The notes beneath the pieces are model-generated. The model was not told the DNA's origin. It was given only the letters and a program-made list of their open reading frames with translations, and did no database searches. Below are positions 25,910 through 36,189 of a stretch of 64,000 bases of DNA, piece after piece. Source of the DNA: Oenanthe sinensis (lineage: Eukaryota > Streptophyta > Magnoliopsida > Apiales > Apiaceae); the NCBI GenBank assembly GCA_028671895.1, contig JAPMAC010000234.1, forward strand, positions 682,001 through 746,000, in the 5' to 3' direction. A program made the position numbers and the translations under genes. The stretch's first letter is position 1. Every line of letters starts with the position of its first letter.

Positions 25910-28900
25910 TCACTTTGTGGTTGCAGGGCATAGGTTCTAATGAAAAAGTCATGTGGATTCTGGATAGTGGATGTTCAAGGCATATGACAGGAGACAAGTC
26001 CCTGCTGACAAATGTGGTTGAGAAGACCGGCCCAGTTGTAACCTTTGGAGATGACAGCAAAGGATTTACTAAGGGATATGGTAGTCTGGAAGTTGGAAAT
26101 GTCATCATCGAAAATATCTCTCTTGTTGACGGTCTGAAGCACAACTTGCTGAGCGTCAGTCAATTCACAGATAAAGGATATAATGTGGACTTCAGGAAGG
26201 AAAAGTGTTTGATCACCAACAGGAAAGATGAAAAGCTTGCTCTTAAAGGAGTAAGAAAAGGAAATCTGTTCGTAGCTGACTTAAACACTGCAAGCAGAGG
26301 AGAATCAAGTTGTTTCTACAGTAAAGCATCCTCTGAGTTAAGTTGGTTATGGCACAGAAAACTATCTCACCTGAACTTTAAAGCAATGAATTCTTTAGTT
26401 AGAAGAGAATTAGTGAGAGGGTTACCACAGATGGAATTCTACCAAGAAGGACTCTGTGAAGCATGTGAAAAGGGTAAGTCAAAGAAGGCATCACATAGAA
26501 GTAAGGACATGTCAAGCATCATCGAACCTCTCCAGTTGATTCATATGGATCTGTTTGGACCGGTTAATGTCATGTCAGTTTCGAAGAAGAAATATGCATT
26601 AGTGATTGTCGACGACTACTCCAAGTACACGTGGGTGTTGTTTTTGCATTCTAAGGATGAAGCACCTCAAATGGTAATCGATCACATTAAAAAGATTGAG
26701 GTGGAAGCTGGATTGCCTGTGCGGACGATCAGATCAGATAATGGAACTGAATTCAAAAATGCAGTTCTAAATGAATTCTGCACGGAGCAAGGCATCTCAA
26801 GACAATACTCAGCCCCAAGAACTCCACAGCAGAATAGAGTGGTAGAAAGGAAAAATAGGACTTTGATTGAAGCCGCAAGGACAATGCTAAGCCAGTCAAA
26901 GCTACCTACATATTTTTGGGCAGAAGCAGTCAACACAGCTTGTTACACTCAAAACAGGACCCTGATTAATAAAGATCTAGAAAAGACATCCTATGAGATT
27001 ATGACCAATAGAAAGCCATCACTGAAGTACTTTCATGTGTTTGGTGGAAAATGCTATGTATTGAAAGATGAACATCTGGGCAAGTTTGATGCTAAAGCAG
27101 ATGAAGGGATTTTCCTTGGTTACTCACTGGAGTCTAAGTCATACAGGGTATATGTGATTGAATCTTATAAGGTCATTGAAAGCCTTAATGTAACGTTTGA
27201 CGACACCAAACTCCCAAGTCTTCAAAAGGATAAAGATTCTGAATCTTTGGAAATTGAAAATCTATCAGAATACTACTCAGGAGATGAAGACATACCTGGT
27301 GTTGCATCTGGTAGTCATGAATACACGAATATTGATAATCCAGAGCAAAGCAGTGGAAGTGTTGGTAATACCACACAGTCACAGTCTCAGTCTGTTACTG
27401 AACCTGCTAGCTCAACTGGTGGATCATCAAACAATGGAGGCAACAACTCAGGGGGAGGTGAAGAAGGATCAGCTAGTCGCTCTCAACACAACTACGAAGA
27501 AGGACAATCATCAAGGGCTAATCTGCATAGACAGAGGGTATGGAACAGAGATCATCCCTTTGAATTAATCATTGGTGACCCAGAGAGTGGTGTGAGGACT
27601 AGAAGAGCAACAGAGAATGAATGTCTGTACTCTGGTTTTCTATCAGAGGAAGAACCTAAAAAGGTTGAAGATGCTCTAGAAGATCCAGATTGGGTGATTG
27701 CGATGCAAGATGAACTCAATCAATTTAATAGGCAGAAAGTGTGGAAACTGGTACCCAGACCTAAAGACAAATCTGTGATTGGCACTAAATGGGTATTCAG
27801 GAATAAGTTGGACGAAAATGGCATTGTTACGAGGAACAAGGCCAGACTGGTTGCTAAGGGGTATTCTCAAGAAGAAGGAATAGATTATGACGAGACCTAT
27901 GCACCAGTAGCAAGACTTGAAGCCATCAGGATGCTATTGGCATTCGCAGCACATTCAGACTTTAAAGTTTATCAAATGGATGTGAAGAGTGCATTCCTGA
28001 ACGGGGAGCTGGAAGAAGAAGTATATGTAGAGCAACCTCCGGGTTTCGAGAACAAAGACTATATGGACTTTGTGTACTTCCTTTTTAAAGCTCTTTATGG
28101 ACTCAAGCAGGCACCTCGGACATGGTATGAAACACTATCTGAATTTTTAATTGAAAATGGTTTTATCAGAGGTGTCATAGATAAGACTCTCTTTCATAAA
28201 ATGCATAAAGATGCTATGATATTAGTACAAGTATATGTTGATGATATAATATTCGGTTCTACTAATGATGAGCTATGCAAGAGATTTGCTAAGTTAATGC
28301 AGAGTAGGTACGAGATGAGTATGATGGGCGAGCTGACATTCTTTCTTGGACAACAAGTAAGTCAGAAGAAAGATGGGATCTTCATTTGTCAGACAAAGTA
28401 CATCAGAGATCTTCTGAAGAAATATGGACTTGAAGATTCAGCTCCAGCCAAAACTCCAATGCCAACTGCCACAAAGCTTGATGAGGACAAATCAGGTAAA
28501 TCTGTCGACATCACAAGCTATAGAGGTATGATTGGATCTCTACTCTACTTAACTGCAAGTAGACCAGATATTATGTTTTCCACTTGCTTATGTGCACGGT
28601 TCCAAGCTAACCCAAAAGAGTCTCACCTTATAGCTGTCAAAAGAATTTTTAGATACCTGAAGGGTACTCCAAATTTGGGAATTTGGTATCCTAAAGGTAC
28701 CGGTTTTGACCTAATCGGCTATACAGACTCGGATTTTGCAGGTTGTAAGATTGACAGGAAGAGCACTTCTGGAAGCTGTCAATTCTTGGGAAGAAGATTG
28801 GTCTCATGGTATAGCAAGAAGCAGCACTCAGTGTCTACCTCAACAGCAGAGGCAGAATACATCGCAGCAGGTAGCTGTTGTGCTCAGATTCTATGGATGA

Positions 28901-29178
28901 GAAACCAGCTTCAAGACTATGGCTTTATGTTGAACAAGATTCCAATATTCTGCGACAACACAAGCGCCATAGCTATAACCAACAATCCGGTTCAGCACTC
29001 ACGGACAAAGCATATTGATATCAGGTATCACTTTATTCGAGAGCATGTCATAAATGGAATTGTGGAGTTGCATTTTGTACCCACAGAACAACAACTTGCA
29101 GACATCTTCACGAAACCACTAGACGAATCCACTTTCTCTAGGTTGGTTAGTGAATTAGGGATGTTAAATTTAAATTAA
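25888..29178 (+). CDS. pol: Pol polyprotein: protease-integrase-RT-RNase H
   Basis: Numbering starts at codon 25888 (a TTG); the frame is open from 25867 and has no ATG of its own near the start, so Pol is probably made as a Gag-Pol fusion by -1 frameshifting. Protease: D26-S27-G28 in WILDSGCSRHMTGD. Integrase: zinc-binding H156, H161, C190, C193, then D221, D284 and E320, with exactly 35 residues between the last two (D,D35E). A Ser/Gly/Asn-rich linker covers about 480-545. RT: VYQMDVKSAFLNG (D698), QPPGF (717-720 region) and YVDD at 783-786. RNase H: YTDSDFAG (D947), STAEAEY (E988/E990), CDN (D1023) and HIDIRYHF (D1044). It ends LADIFTKPL...LGMLNLN as usual for copia Pol. The domain order excludes Ty3/gypsy. 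All catalytic residues checked are present, so it is presumably functional. Confidence 0.96.
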   Translation: MGAKETLITLWLQGIGSNEKVMWILDSGCSRHMTGDKSLLTNVVEKTGPVVTFGDDSKGFTKGYGSLEVGNVIIENISLVDGLKHNLLSVSQFTDKGYNVDFRKEKCLITNRKDEKLALKGVRKGNLFVADLNTASRGESSCFYSKASSELSWLWHRKLSHLNFKAMNSLVRRELVRGLPQMEFYQEGLCEACEKGKSKKASHRSKDMSSIIEPLQLIHMDLFGPVNVMSVSKKKYALVIVDDYSKYTWVLFLHSKDEAPQMVIDHIKKIEVEAGLPVRTIRSDNGTEFKNAVLNEFCTEQGISRQYSAPRTPQQNRVVERKNRTLIEAARTMLSQSKLPTYFWAEAVNTACYTQNRTLINKDLEKTSYEIMTNRKPSLKYFHVFGGKCYVLKDEHLGKFDAKADEGIFLGYSLESKSYRVYVIESYKVIESLNVTFDDTKLPSLQKDKDSESLEIENLSEYYSGDEDIPGVASGSHEYTNIDNPEQSSGSVGNTTQSQSQSVTEPASSTGGSSNNGGNNSGGGEEGSASRSQHNYEEGQSSRANLHRQRVWNRDHPFELIIGDPESGVRTRRATENECLYSGFLSEEEPKKVEDALEDPDWVIAMQDELNQFNRQKVWKLVPRPKDKSVIGTKWVFRNKLDENGIVTRNKARLVAKGYSQEEGIDYDETYAPVARLEAIRMLLAFAAHSDFKVYQMDVKSAFLNGELEEEVYVEQPPGFENKDYMDFVYFLFKALYGLKQAPRTWYETLSEFLIENGFIRGVIDKTLFHKMHKDAMILVQVYVDDIIFGSTNDELCKRFAKLMQSRYEMSMMGELTFFLGQQVSQKKDGIFICQTKYIRDLLKKYGLEDSAPAKTPMPTATKLDEDKSGKSVDITSYRGMIGSLLYLTASRPDIMFSTCLCARFQANPKESHLIAVKRIFRYLKGTPNLGIWYPKGTGFDLIGYTDSDFAGCKIDRKSTSGSCQFLGRRLVSWYSKKQHSVSTSTAEAEYIAAGSCCAQILWMRNQLQDYGFMLNKIPIFCDNTSAIAITNNPVQHSRTKHIDIRYHFIREHVINGIVELHFVPTEQQLADIFTKPLDESTFSRLVSELGMLNLN

Positions 29179-30726
29179 TTTTTGTTTGCGAGAAGTTTTG
29201 TGGATTCACAAGTTATTGAATCTTTATATCCAAAGGACTTGTGAAATCCAGTCTAACTTATGAACTCGGGCTTATGAATATCAATATTAATTATTATAAG
29301 TATACCAGTTATGCTTTGTGATAATTACTCGATATAGCATAAGTAGTTAACTGCTACATCATTGTCTGTAGTTAACAAGAAGCATAACAGTCTGTGGTTT
29401 AGAATTAATTGGTGGATTTCAATGTCATGAAATCTTGCTGAGAGATTCTATATCAGACAGGTTGTGATCTTTAGTGAGAAATTGGTAGTACTGACTTGCT
29501 TATTTAATTTGCTGGCTCTCACTAATAGAATATGTAGCAATTACATTTCATGTTATTATTTTGCATAACTGCCCCTGTACTGCCTGTATGGTTTATTCAG
29601 TATGCTTGCATAATTAATTGAATTGTAATTGGGTTGCTTGTTTTAAATTTTTTTTTGGAAATCTCAAATGCAACAAAGTATGGAACAAATTTTTTTTTTG
29701 GGTTTTTCAAAATCTTTAAAACAACCACCAGTAAATATTATATATTTATATGTCAGTATGTGTAATTCAAAATGAATTATATTTAATTTTTAGTTATTTC
29801 TAAATTAAAATTTTAATAATTCTATTTTAGAAATATTAAATTTTTAATTCAAGAAATCTCTATTTAATTAAGTTTATGACAATTTGAATTTATTCGTTTT
29901 AAATTATCTGGTAAATGCAAGTTTATTTTATTTCTTAAATCATCAGTATTTTAAATATTAATGATTTTCTAAATAAAATTAAACTTACATAAATCGATAG
30001 TTGTTAACTATCGGAAATATTTTGGTTAATTAATTGCATGTTCCGATAGTTAAGAATGTTTTGTTTTAATATTTTTTAGTTTGCATGTCCCGATAGTTAG
30101 TAAGTATCGGAATGTTTTTTTTATGGTCCGATATTTAAAAACCATCGGACAATATGTACCAATAGTTAACTACTATATTTATATATATTGTTGTTGTCCT
30201 GTTACTTAGCATAGAAAATAAATAGTTAATATATATATATATAGCTTTTGCATGACAGTGCATGTTCCGATACATGATGTACATATATATATATTATTGT
30301 TTTACTTTTGCCGATAGTTAGCTGCTATACTAATATACATACATTTCGACAGTTAACAAATATCGGAAGAAAATTGATCTTTTGTCTTCGAAAATCTATA
30401 TTTTCAGTACTTATTTTGCAAATCTAAAACCGTAGAAGTGTAGATCTGTTAACTAGCTTCATTTCCATACTAATTTTGTTTAATTTGGTTTCGAAAAATT
30501 TACGAATATTTCGAGCTTTGGGAATTTTTCTAGGGTTAACTAGAAGTCAAAAAAATCAAAATAAAAATAGTGGTGTATTTCAAATCTCTCCTAGTTTATC
30601 ATATATTATTTTTAGAATTTTTGGAGAAGTTTGAAATATTGGGTATTTTTGGTTCGTAATGGATTAAACTAAGTTCGTTTTTGTTTCGAAAAAGTTAAAA
30701 ATTTTGGTAATTTTTACTTGTTAAAA
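29179..30726 (+). other. AT-rich spacer between pol and ORF3
   Basis: About 1.55 kb with no credible ORF. Positions 29179-29640 are ordinary mixed sequence, 29640-29990 is strongly AT-rich with T runs near 29650 and 29690, 29994-30368 carries the LTR-like motif cluster, and (TA)n stretches lie near 30170-30190, 30224-30243 and 30281-30297. Positions 30370-30726 look like an untranslated leader, AT-rich with repeated TTTCGAAAA-like pieces. The spacer could hold an internal promoter or an intron for ORF3; the sequence does not decide. Confidence 0.6.
29994..30368. promoter_or_regulatory. Second cluster of CCGATAGTTA motifs upstream of ORF3
   Basis: Exact copies lie at 30043-30052, 30090-30099 and 30311-30320, and the inverse TAACTATCGG at 30005-30014. 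Inverted-pair arrangements span 29994-30015, 30089-30110 and 30346-30368. Variants lie near 30128, 30159 and 30267. This is the same motif as in the LTR enhancer region, here 0.36-0.73 kb before the ORF3 ATG and interspersed with TA-rich tracts that could serve as TATA elements. Promoter function is inference. Confidence 0.65.
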
Positions 30727-33700
30727 ATGGCTGGAATTTTTAATATTACTCGTACGAATTTAGTTGCCGAATATAATATTCAAACCCTACCTGCTGATTA
30801 TCGGGCTTGGGCACGAATATTAATCGAATATTCTAGGATCAGGTATGCTTTAGTGACAGACGTGCTATTAAATCATAATATGTTGCGTGACTGTTACTGC
30901 TCTGCTACTGACTCCTCAGAGGGTGAAGTGTTGGCTTTTACTTTTCAATTAGGCAATCGGGAAATTAGGGTTACTGAACATGATTTGAATCGTATTCTTC
31001 GATTCCCACAGGATAATTTTGTTCAAAACCCTACACCCGAACAATTAGCTGATTTCTGTACTTTTGCCAACTACTTCAATTTCGAAGTTCGTGACTTAGG
31101 TGAAATGTATAAACAACATTTTCCTAAGGCATGGAATTTCTTTTTCCATACCATTATTCAGTGTTTTTCCTTTAAGAAAACTAGCACCCATGGTGTTCCT
31201 TATTTTTATCAAGCTATTGGATATGGTGTTGCTAATAATCTTAGGTTAAACTATGGTCACTTGTTAATGCATAAAATTCTTAGCGTAATGGGACTTCCGG
31301 ATAACAGAAACCTCCAACTTCGCAATGTGGACTGTTTCTTTCCAAGGTTCCTACAGCTTGTTATTAATGATTTATCCACTAACGAGGAAAAGCTACGCTA
31401 TTATAGCAGTCCTACTTCTTTTCCTGTGAAGCAGAAGAACAAGATTGCTACAACGTTGCAGAACAACAATGACTATAACAACAACTCACCAGCACTAATG
31501 ACAGATTTTATGATGAGGTGTGTTGTTGATATGGACAGAGACGTCCCTCTTGGACCGCAAGAAGATATTCAAATCCCTGAACAAGATCAAGAACGAGATC
31601 AAGTGCCTACCCCTGAATTGGAGTTGTCACAAGAAGAAAATGTTCAGGTGACCGAAGAGGTACAAGTTACATCTGGAGGAGATTCACTTGGGAATGCTGA
31701 TAGTCAAGATTCATATCATCCCATATCTCTAACAGGTAGTCAAACAGGTAGTCCAACTGAATCTACATCTTCACTGTTTATTAATTTGCAGAATTTGTTT
31801 GAAGCTGCTGGAATGGAACTTGCTGCTGAGCCCTCTGTGGCATTAGGAACAGGCAATGAATCTGCAAACCAACAGATTCTAACCCCTGCCTCAGAACCAA
31901 ACACTACTCAATCCTTACCGTTATCTTCTCTCCAACCCCTAAAAAGAAAATTTATGAGTGAGGGAGATAGTGCCTTAGAAGCACCACATAAGGAAGGTGA
32001 GGGAACCCAAACAGCTCTACCTCTGACTAGAAGGAGATTAGAAGAACCTGAGGTATCTGTTAGCCCATCTATGCCCTCTCAACAGGGCATAGAGCTGAAA
32101 AAGGCAAATACACAGTCTCTGGGGACATCCTCTCAACAGGGTGAACCTATTGAAATTCGCCCGTCAGCCAGGGCATCTGAACGAGTGTCAATAATTGAGC
32201 CTCCAACCAAGTTAAATGTTGCACTGAAAGGAGCACACACACATGAGGAATTGACGGATATTGCTACTACAGTAGCAGAACCTATGCAGGTAGATCCTGT
32301 ACAGGTCATGCCTTCACAGGCTATTGCGGGAGTCACGGGTCCTTCATTGCTAAACATTACAGGATCCAATGTGATAAGCCCCCCAGGAGGAACATTCCTG
32401 GCTCCTCATAAGGAGGTCTCCACCACTATTAGTGGAAAGGAGAAGCAACTACTTGGCAATAGTTCTTCGGATGAGCCATTTAGGATTTTCACTGCAGGTA
32501 CAGAAGACTTGCTGGAGTCAAGGAGAGTGAGTGAAACACCAACAGAACGATTGAGTGATCATAATTCACCCACACCCCTAAGACCGAGCGAGCGAATTGA
32601 GAGACAAACACTTACAGAACCTGTCAGTGAGACACCTACCAACCAAATAAATACCCTCACAATGCACACACAATCTCTAAGTCAAAGGGTTTATAACCTG
32701 GAGACTACTGTCACCGAAATGAAATCTGAATTTCACAGCAATATCATGGAAATAAAATCTGTTCAGTATAACATGTTGCAGGATTTACAGAATTTCAAGA
32801 CGGATATGAAGAAATTTGTTACAGATTTGTTTGAAAAGCATCAATCTCAATCTACTCAAATCCCTGCTTCGAAGGATAACACAACTAAGGGGGAGATGAT
32901 AGTGCGAGAACAAGAAAAAGAATCTGGTGCAGAAATGAGGAGTAAAGACAGAGGTAAAGGAAAGTTGGTAGAGGAAGAAGCAAACATCTATTCATCTCAG
33001 GGGGAGCAAGATATACCGCTGGAGGTCAGGCTTACACTTGAAGAAGGAGAAATATGGGAACCTTCTCATACAGCTCCTACAGCTCAGGAAGATGATGTGT
33101 TTGATGAATTCGTAAATGATGCCGCTTATCAGTTCACTGAAACGGACTTCGTGGAAACATTTGGTTTGCTCGATGCGAATCAATCCATGATAAGGGCATA
33201 TGAAGTTGCACGCATGTCTCAGGAGAAAATCAGAAGGGAACACTATAACCACTACATTGAAAGGAGACAAAGGCCGTTGATGTTATCAAGAGAAGGAAGT
33301 GCATGGGATCAGGCTAGGAGTCTTTTGCAGAAACCAGAATTAGGAATAATTCAAAATGAAGATCAAAAAGTTCTGGAAGCACTGCAAGAAGCTCACAAGA
33401 GTCATCCATCAATAAACCAGTTCTTTCATGCACTAAGACAAACTATCAAGTTGATATTCATCACGACCAACATAAATGGATGGCAGATTCAAATTCAGTT
33501 CAATAATTCGACCACAAAGACCATTTCTTCGAATTTCATCAAGTTGAGGTCTCTAACAGAATTGTATGTCATGAAGATTAGGACGGACAAGAGATCTCAT
33601 GTGAATGAACTTCTTACTGATATGATTGAAGATCAGATGAGCAAAACAGTAGCTGAAGTTCACACAACTCCTTACACAGTGATATTCTACAAAGACAAGT

Positions 33701-34506
33701 TGGTTCAAACACTGTGTTTGAGTGATGAAAGACTGAGCCTATATCCTATAAAGCGTCTGAAATATGTTGAAGGGCTTCTTAGGAGTGAAGGACTTAGGAC
33801 AGAAGAAAAATGGAAAGCTGCAGAGCGCATTTATGCTTATAGACTTAATGTCTTATCAAGTCAATCTGTAGATATTTCCAAGGTCGGGAGAATAGATCCT
33901 TCAAATGGATCTCAACCAAAATTGCCTGTGTACACAAGAGAAGAAGGAGATTGGGACTTTGAAAAAGTCAAGGCAATGACTGAATACAGATATAATCATC
34001 CAGGGAAGGTGTTCGAGTACGCAGAAAAGCCAAATTTTCCAATTGTCTTTCCAGATTTTGATATAATCAGGGAGACAGAGACAATGGTGCTAAAGGATCC
34101 TCCAGCTATCAGGTATAAGAACCCCAAAGGAAAAACTGAAATAGTTGATATCCACAAGATGTCTTATATGACTTCTAGGGAACTGGGTTTTATACTTGAA
34201 CAAATCAAGACTTCAACGAACTACAAAGACAAATCAGCATTGGCAGAAATCTCTAAGCTTTACATGGAGAAGTTGAGAGCAGAAACATACTACAACACTG
34301 ATCGGGTTAAAGCAGTACCAAAAAGTTTGAGTGTTAAAGGAAAGACGAAAGTTCTTGAATTTACATTCGAACAAGTTAAGCAGATCAGAAGAGTAGCTGT
34401 CTTGCAAACACTTCAGGAAGCTTTGTCAGATCCCAAGCCAAGTAATATGCTAGAAGAAGAAGCGCTGGATCTAGTGAATGACCAGCTTGCAAGTCTTGTA
34501 CAGTGA
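30727..34506 (+). CDS. ORF3, large extra protein in the env-like position (1259 aa, unknown function)
   Basis: I do not recognise a function. The start is the first ATG of the frame (MAGIFNITRTN); the frame itself opens nine bases earlier at a TTG. Visible regions: an N-terminal folded domain (about 1-235) rich in aromatic residues, with WNFFFHTIIQCFSF and YGHLLMHKIL, loosely reminiscent of the 'putative plant transposon protein' domains of other plant elements (from memory, untested); a long acidic Ser/Thr/Pro/Gln-rich low-complexity region (about 255-640) with small repeats (APHKE twice, SQQG twice, SETPT twice) and basic patches (KRK, RRR); a probable coiled coil (about 640-705); and a C-terminal charged, apparently folded domain (about 785-1255). 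No signal peptide or 20-residue membrane helix is seen, so the 'envelope-like' name used for this position in Sireviruses is not supported here. The intact 3.8-kb frame implies selection or recent origin. Confidence 0.85.
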   Translation: MAGIFNITRTNLVAEYNIQTLPADYRAWARILIEYSRIRYALVTDVLLNHNMLRDCYCSATDSSEGEVLAFTFQLGNREIRVTEHDLNRILRFPQDNFVQNPTPEQLADFCTFANYFNFEVRDLGEMYKQHFPKAWNFFFHTIIQCFSFKKTSTHGVPYFYQAIGYGVANNLRLNYGHLLMHKILSVMGLPDNRNLQLRNVDCFFPRFLQLVINDLSTNEEKLRYYSSPTSFPVKQKNKIATTLQNNNDYNNNSPALMTDFMMRCVVDMDRDVPLGPQEDIQIPEQDQERDQVPTPELELSQEENVQVTEEVQVTSGGDSLGNADSQDSYHPISLTGSQTGSPTESTSSLFINLQNLFEAAGMELAAEPSVALGTGNESANQQILTPASEPNTTQSLPLSSLQPLKRKFMSEGDSALEAPHKEGEGTQTALPLTRRRLEEPEVSVSPSMPSQQGIELKKANTQSLGTSSQQGEPIEIRPSARASERVSIIEPPTKLNVALKGAHTHEELTDIATTVAEPMQVDPVQVMPSQAIAGVTGPSLLNITGSNVISPPGGTFLAPHKEVSTTISGKEKQLLGNSSSDEPFRIFTAGTEDLLESRRVSETPTERLSDHNSPTPLRPSERIERQTLTEPVSETPTNQINTLTMHTQSLSQRVYNLETTVTEMKSEFHSNIMEIKSVQYNMLQDLQNFKTDMKKFVTDLFEKHQSQSTQIPASKDNTTKGEMIVREQEKESGAEMRSKDRGKGKLVEEEANIYSSQGEQDIPLEVRLTLEEGEIWEPSHTAPTAQEDDVFDEFVNDAAYQFTETDFVETFGLLDANQSMIRAYEVARMSQEKIRREHYNHYIERRQRPLMLSREGSAWDQARSLLQKPELGIIQNEDQKVLEALQEAHKSHPSINQFFHALRQTIKLIFITTNINGWQIQIQFNNSTTKTISSNFIKLRSLTELYVMKIRTDKRSHVNELLTDMIEDQMSKTVAEVHTTPYTVIFYKDKLVQTLCLSDERLSLYPIKRLKYVEGLLRSEGLRTEEKWKAAERIYAYRLNVLSSQSVDISKVGRIDPSNGSQPKLPVYTREEGDWDFEKVKAMTEYRYNHPGKVFEYAEKPNFPIVFPDFDIIRETETMVLKDPPAIRYKNPKGKTEIVDIHKMSYMTSRELGFILEQIKTSTNYKDKSALAEISKLYMEKLRAETYYNTDRVKAVPKSLSVKGKTKVLEFTFEQVKQIRRVAVLQTLQEALSDPKPSNMLEEEALDLVNDQLASLVQ

Positions 34507-34700
34507 GAATGACTAAATGTATATCAGTTCAGGCTAGAGGAACATTCATTCTACATTGTAATTGTTTTTGAAATCTGGAAATGTTTAATGTAATCCAGAA
34601 TTTGTTTAATATTAGTTTACCGTCTTCTATTTACTTTTTCTTGTAAATTAGTTGAGTTATCCTCTTAAGGGATTTGCTTGTCGAACTCTAACAATCAAAT
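34507..34700 (+). other. Short untranslated region between ORF3 and the polypurine tract
   Basis: About 190 nt of AT-rich sequence follow the ORF3 stop. No second ORF or additional strong purine tract is seen here. Confidence 0.5.
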
Positions 34701-34709
34701 AGGGGGAGA
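34701..34709 (+). other. Polypurine tract
   Basis: AGGGGGAGA lies one base before the 3' LTR (TGTAAAGC at 34711). This is the plus-strand primer site, and the GGGGGAGATTGT junction is typical of plant copia elements. Confidence 0.93.
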
Positions 34710-34710
34710 T

Positions 34711-36189
34711 TGTAAAGCAAAATGTAACGTAAAGTAACATGTAACCGAGGAACTAACTCAACACTACAAGTCGGTAACTTATATTAAAGTGAAGCACGGA
34801 ATCGACTGCAAATCGTTTATAAGTTGAATACGAAAAACCAAAATATTAGAGGAAGCTTTGAAGACATTGAAGATCACTGAAAGAAGTTCATTAACATGTT
34901 CAAGCCTCAGTGAAGAATAAAGTTAAAGTGTTTCAAAGGTTCTGAAGATGAAGAAGGTTTTACTACAGAGAAAGCAGAAGATTCCAGTGAAATTTAAGAA
35001 GCACTTCTTAACATGATGGAACAGGTCAATTGCATAGCAAAGAAGATGTGAAGATCAAGTTTTTGCTAGTCGGTTGTGAACCAGACCAGTTGCACTAATC
35101 GACAGCACAAAAGAGGTTGAGAACTACATCACTGATTCAGAAGAATTGACCAGATACTGAGATGAGTAACCTAAGTGGTATGTGATTAAGCCCAGAATAA
35201 ATCAAGTTCGAATTAACAGGGAAATATTTATTTGACTTGGTTGCAGTGGAAGAAATTATGTTAAAGGGCTTAACACATTCGAAATATGGCTAAGTGAACA
35301 AGACTACAGAAGCTGTATCCAGAAGTCATTGGTCAAGCTATTTCGTCTTATTCCTGTTTTGTCTTATTCACCAATGGTTAATAACCATCGGGTGAGTTAA
35401 ATGAATAAGCAAACAAATGGTGAATATGCACAGCAACTTCCCGATAGTTATTAACTATCGGGTAAAGGAAAAACTAGAAGGAACTTTCTATGATTTACTA
35501 ACTATCGGATAAAACAAATAAAAAGAAAATCTATTTATTCCGATAGTTAATAAATCAAGTAATATTTCCGATAGTTAACATATCTCCGATAGTTACTCAG
35601 TTTGAAGTAATTAATTTTATTTCATAAATTGTTTTAAGTGTCCGATAGTTGTTTCACAGACTCATCGATACTTAAACAATTACTCAGAAATTGTTCCCGA
35701 TACTTAAGAGTAAACAGAAGTGAAGCTGCAACTTACTTTACTTGGCACAGAATGGGCCACGTATCGAGAGTTGAAAAAGTCTACACAAAAGCAGCAAAGC
35801 ATTGTCTTTGAAGATATTCATTCAGTTAACAGACGAAGATACACAGAGCAATTTAAGAGAGAAACACAGAGAGCATTCAAGAGAAGTAAACACAGAAGCC
35901 ATTAATTTTGTACTCAGCTGTTGTTACTTTGATTGTTCTTATTAAAGCTTGTTATCTAACTGATGTACTAGTGAATCATTGTAACTAATCGAAAGATTAG
36001 ATTTGTGGAGCACCTCAGGGTTTATATAAATCAAAAGATATATTCCCCGAACTGTTGTGATTGCTTACCTTGTGTTTGATTTAATATCTGTTCGAACTGT
36101 TTAAAGTCCATCAAGAACCATTCCGCGAATATTTTATAAATTGGACAATATCGTATTCAACCCCCCTTCTACGATATTTGGGACTAACA
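34711..36189 (+). repeat. 3' LTR (1479 bp)
   Basis: This is a copy of 21727-23205 at an offset of 12984 bp. I found one difference by eye (34739 A against 21755 T). It repeats the motif cluster (35371-35706, palindrome 35440-35462), the TATA box (36023-36030) and the terminal hairpin (36148-36177). It would provide the polyadenylation region and could also drive transcription into the right satellite arm. Confidence 0.96.
35371..35706. promoter_or_regulatory. Cluster of CCGATAGTTA motifs in the 3' LTR
   Basis: Identical to the 5' LTR cluster, including the 23-bp palindrome at 35440-35462. The TATA box follows at 36023-36030, oriented so that any transcript would leave the element into the satellite. 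Confidence 0.72.

Larger units (their letters stand above)
21727..36189 (+). mobile_element. Complete Sirevirus-type Ty1/copia LTR retrotransposon (14.46 kb)
   Basis: The element has 1479-bp LTRs with TG...CA ends, a 5-bp target duplication, a tRNA-iMet-type primer site, a polypurine tract and open gag and pol. Pol order is protease, integrase, reverse transcriptase, RNase H, which defines Ty1/copia. The RT motif YVDDIIFGSTN, the long Gag with zinc knuckle and coiled coils, and the large extra ORF between pol and the 3' LTR point to the plant-only Sirevirus (SIRE/Maximus) lineage. By eye the LTRs differ at one site (21755 T, 34739 A). All ORFs are uninterrupted, so this looks like a recently inserted, potentially autonomous copy. 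It sits in a B monomer of the satellite. Confidence 0.96.

Noticed and set aside
27197..27568. 123-codon + frame inside pol
   Set aside because: It overlaps the Ser/Gly/Asn-rich linker of Pol in another frame; low-complexity coding sequence often leaves such shadows.
32133..33270. Antisense frames over ORF3
   Set aside because: They lie opposite an intact long frame and show no independent coding signal.
30727..34506. ORF3 as a retroviral envelope gene
   Set aside because: No signal peptide, no 20-residue membrane helix and no furin-like processing context is visible; only the genomic position suggests env.
21727..36189. Element as a centromere-targeting (CRM) retrotransposon
   Set aside because: CRM elements are Ty3/gypsy with a chromodomain; here integrase precedes RT and no chromodomain is present.
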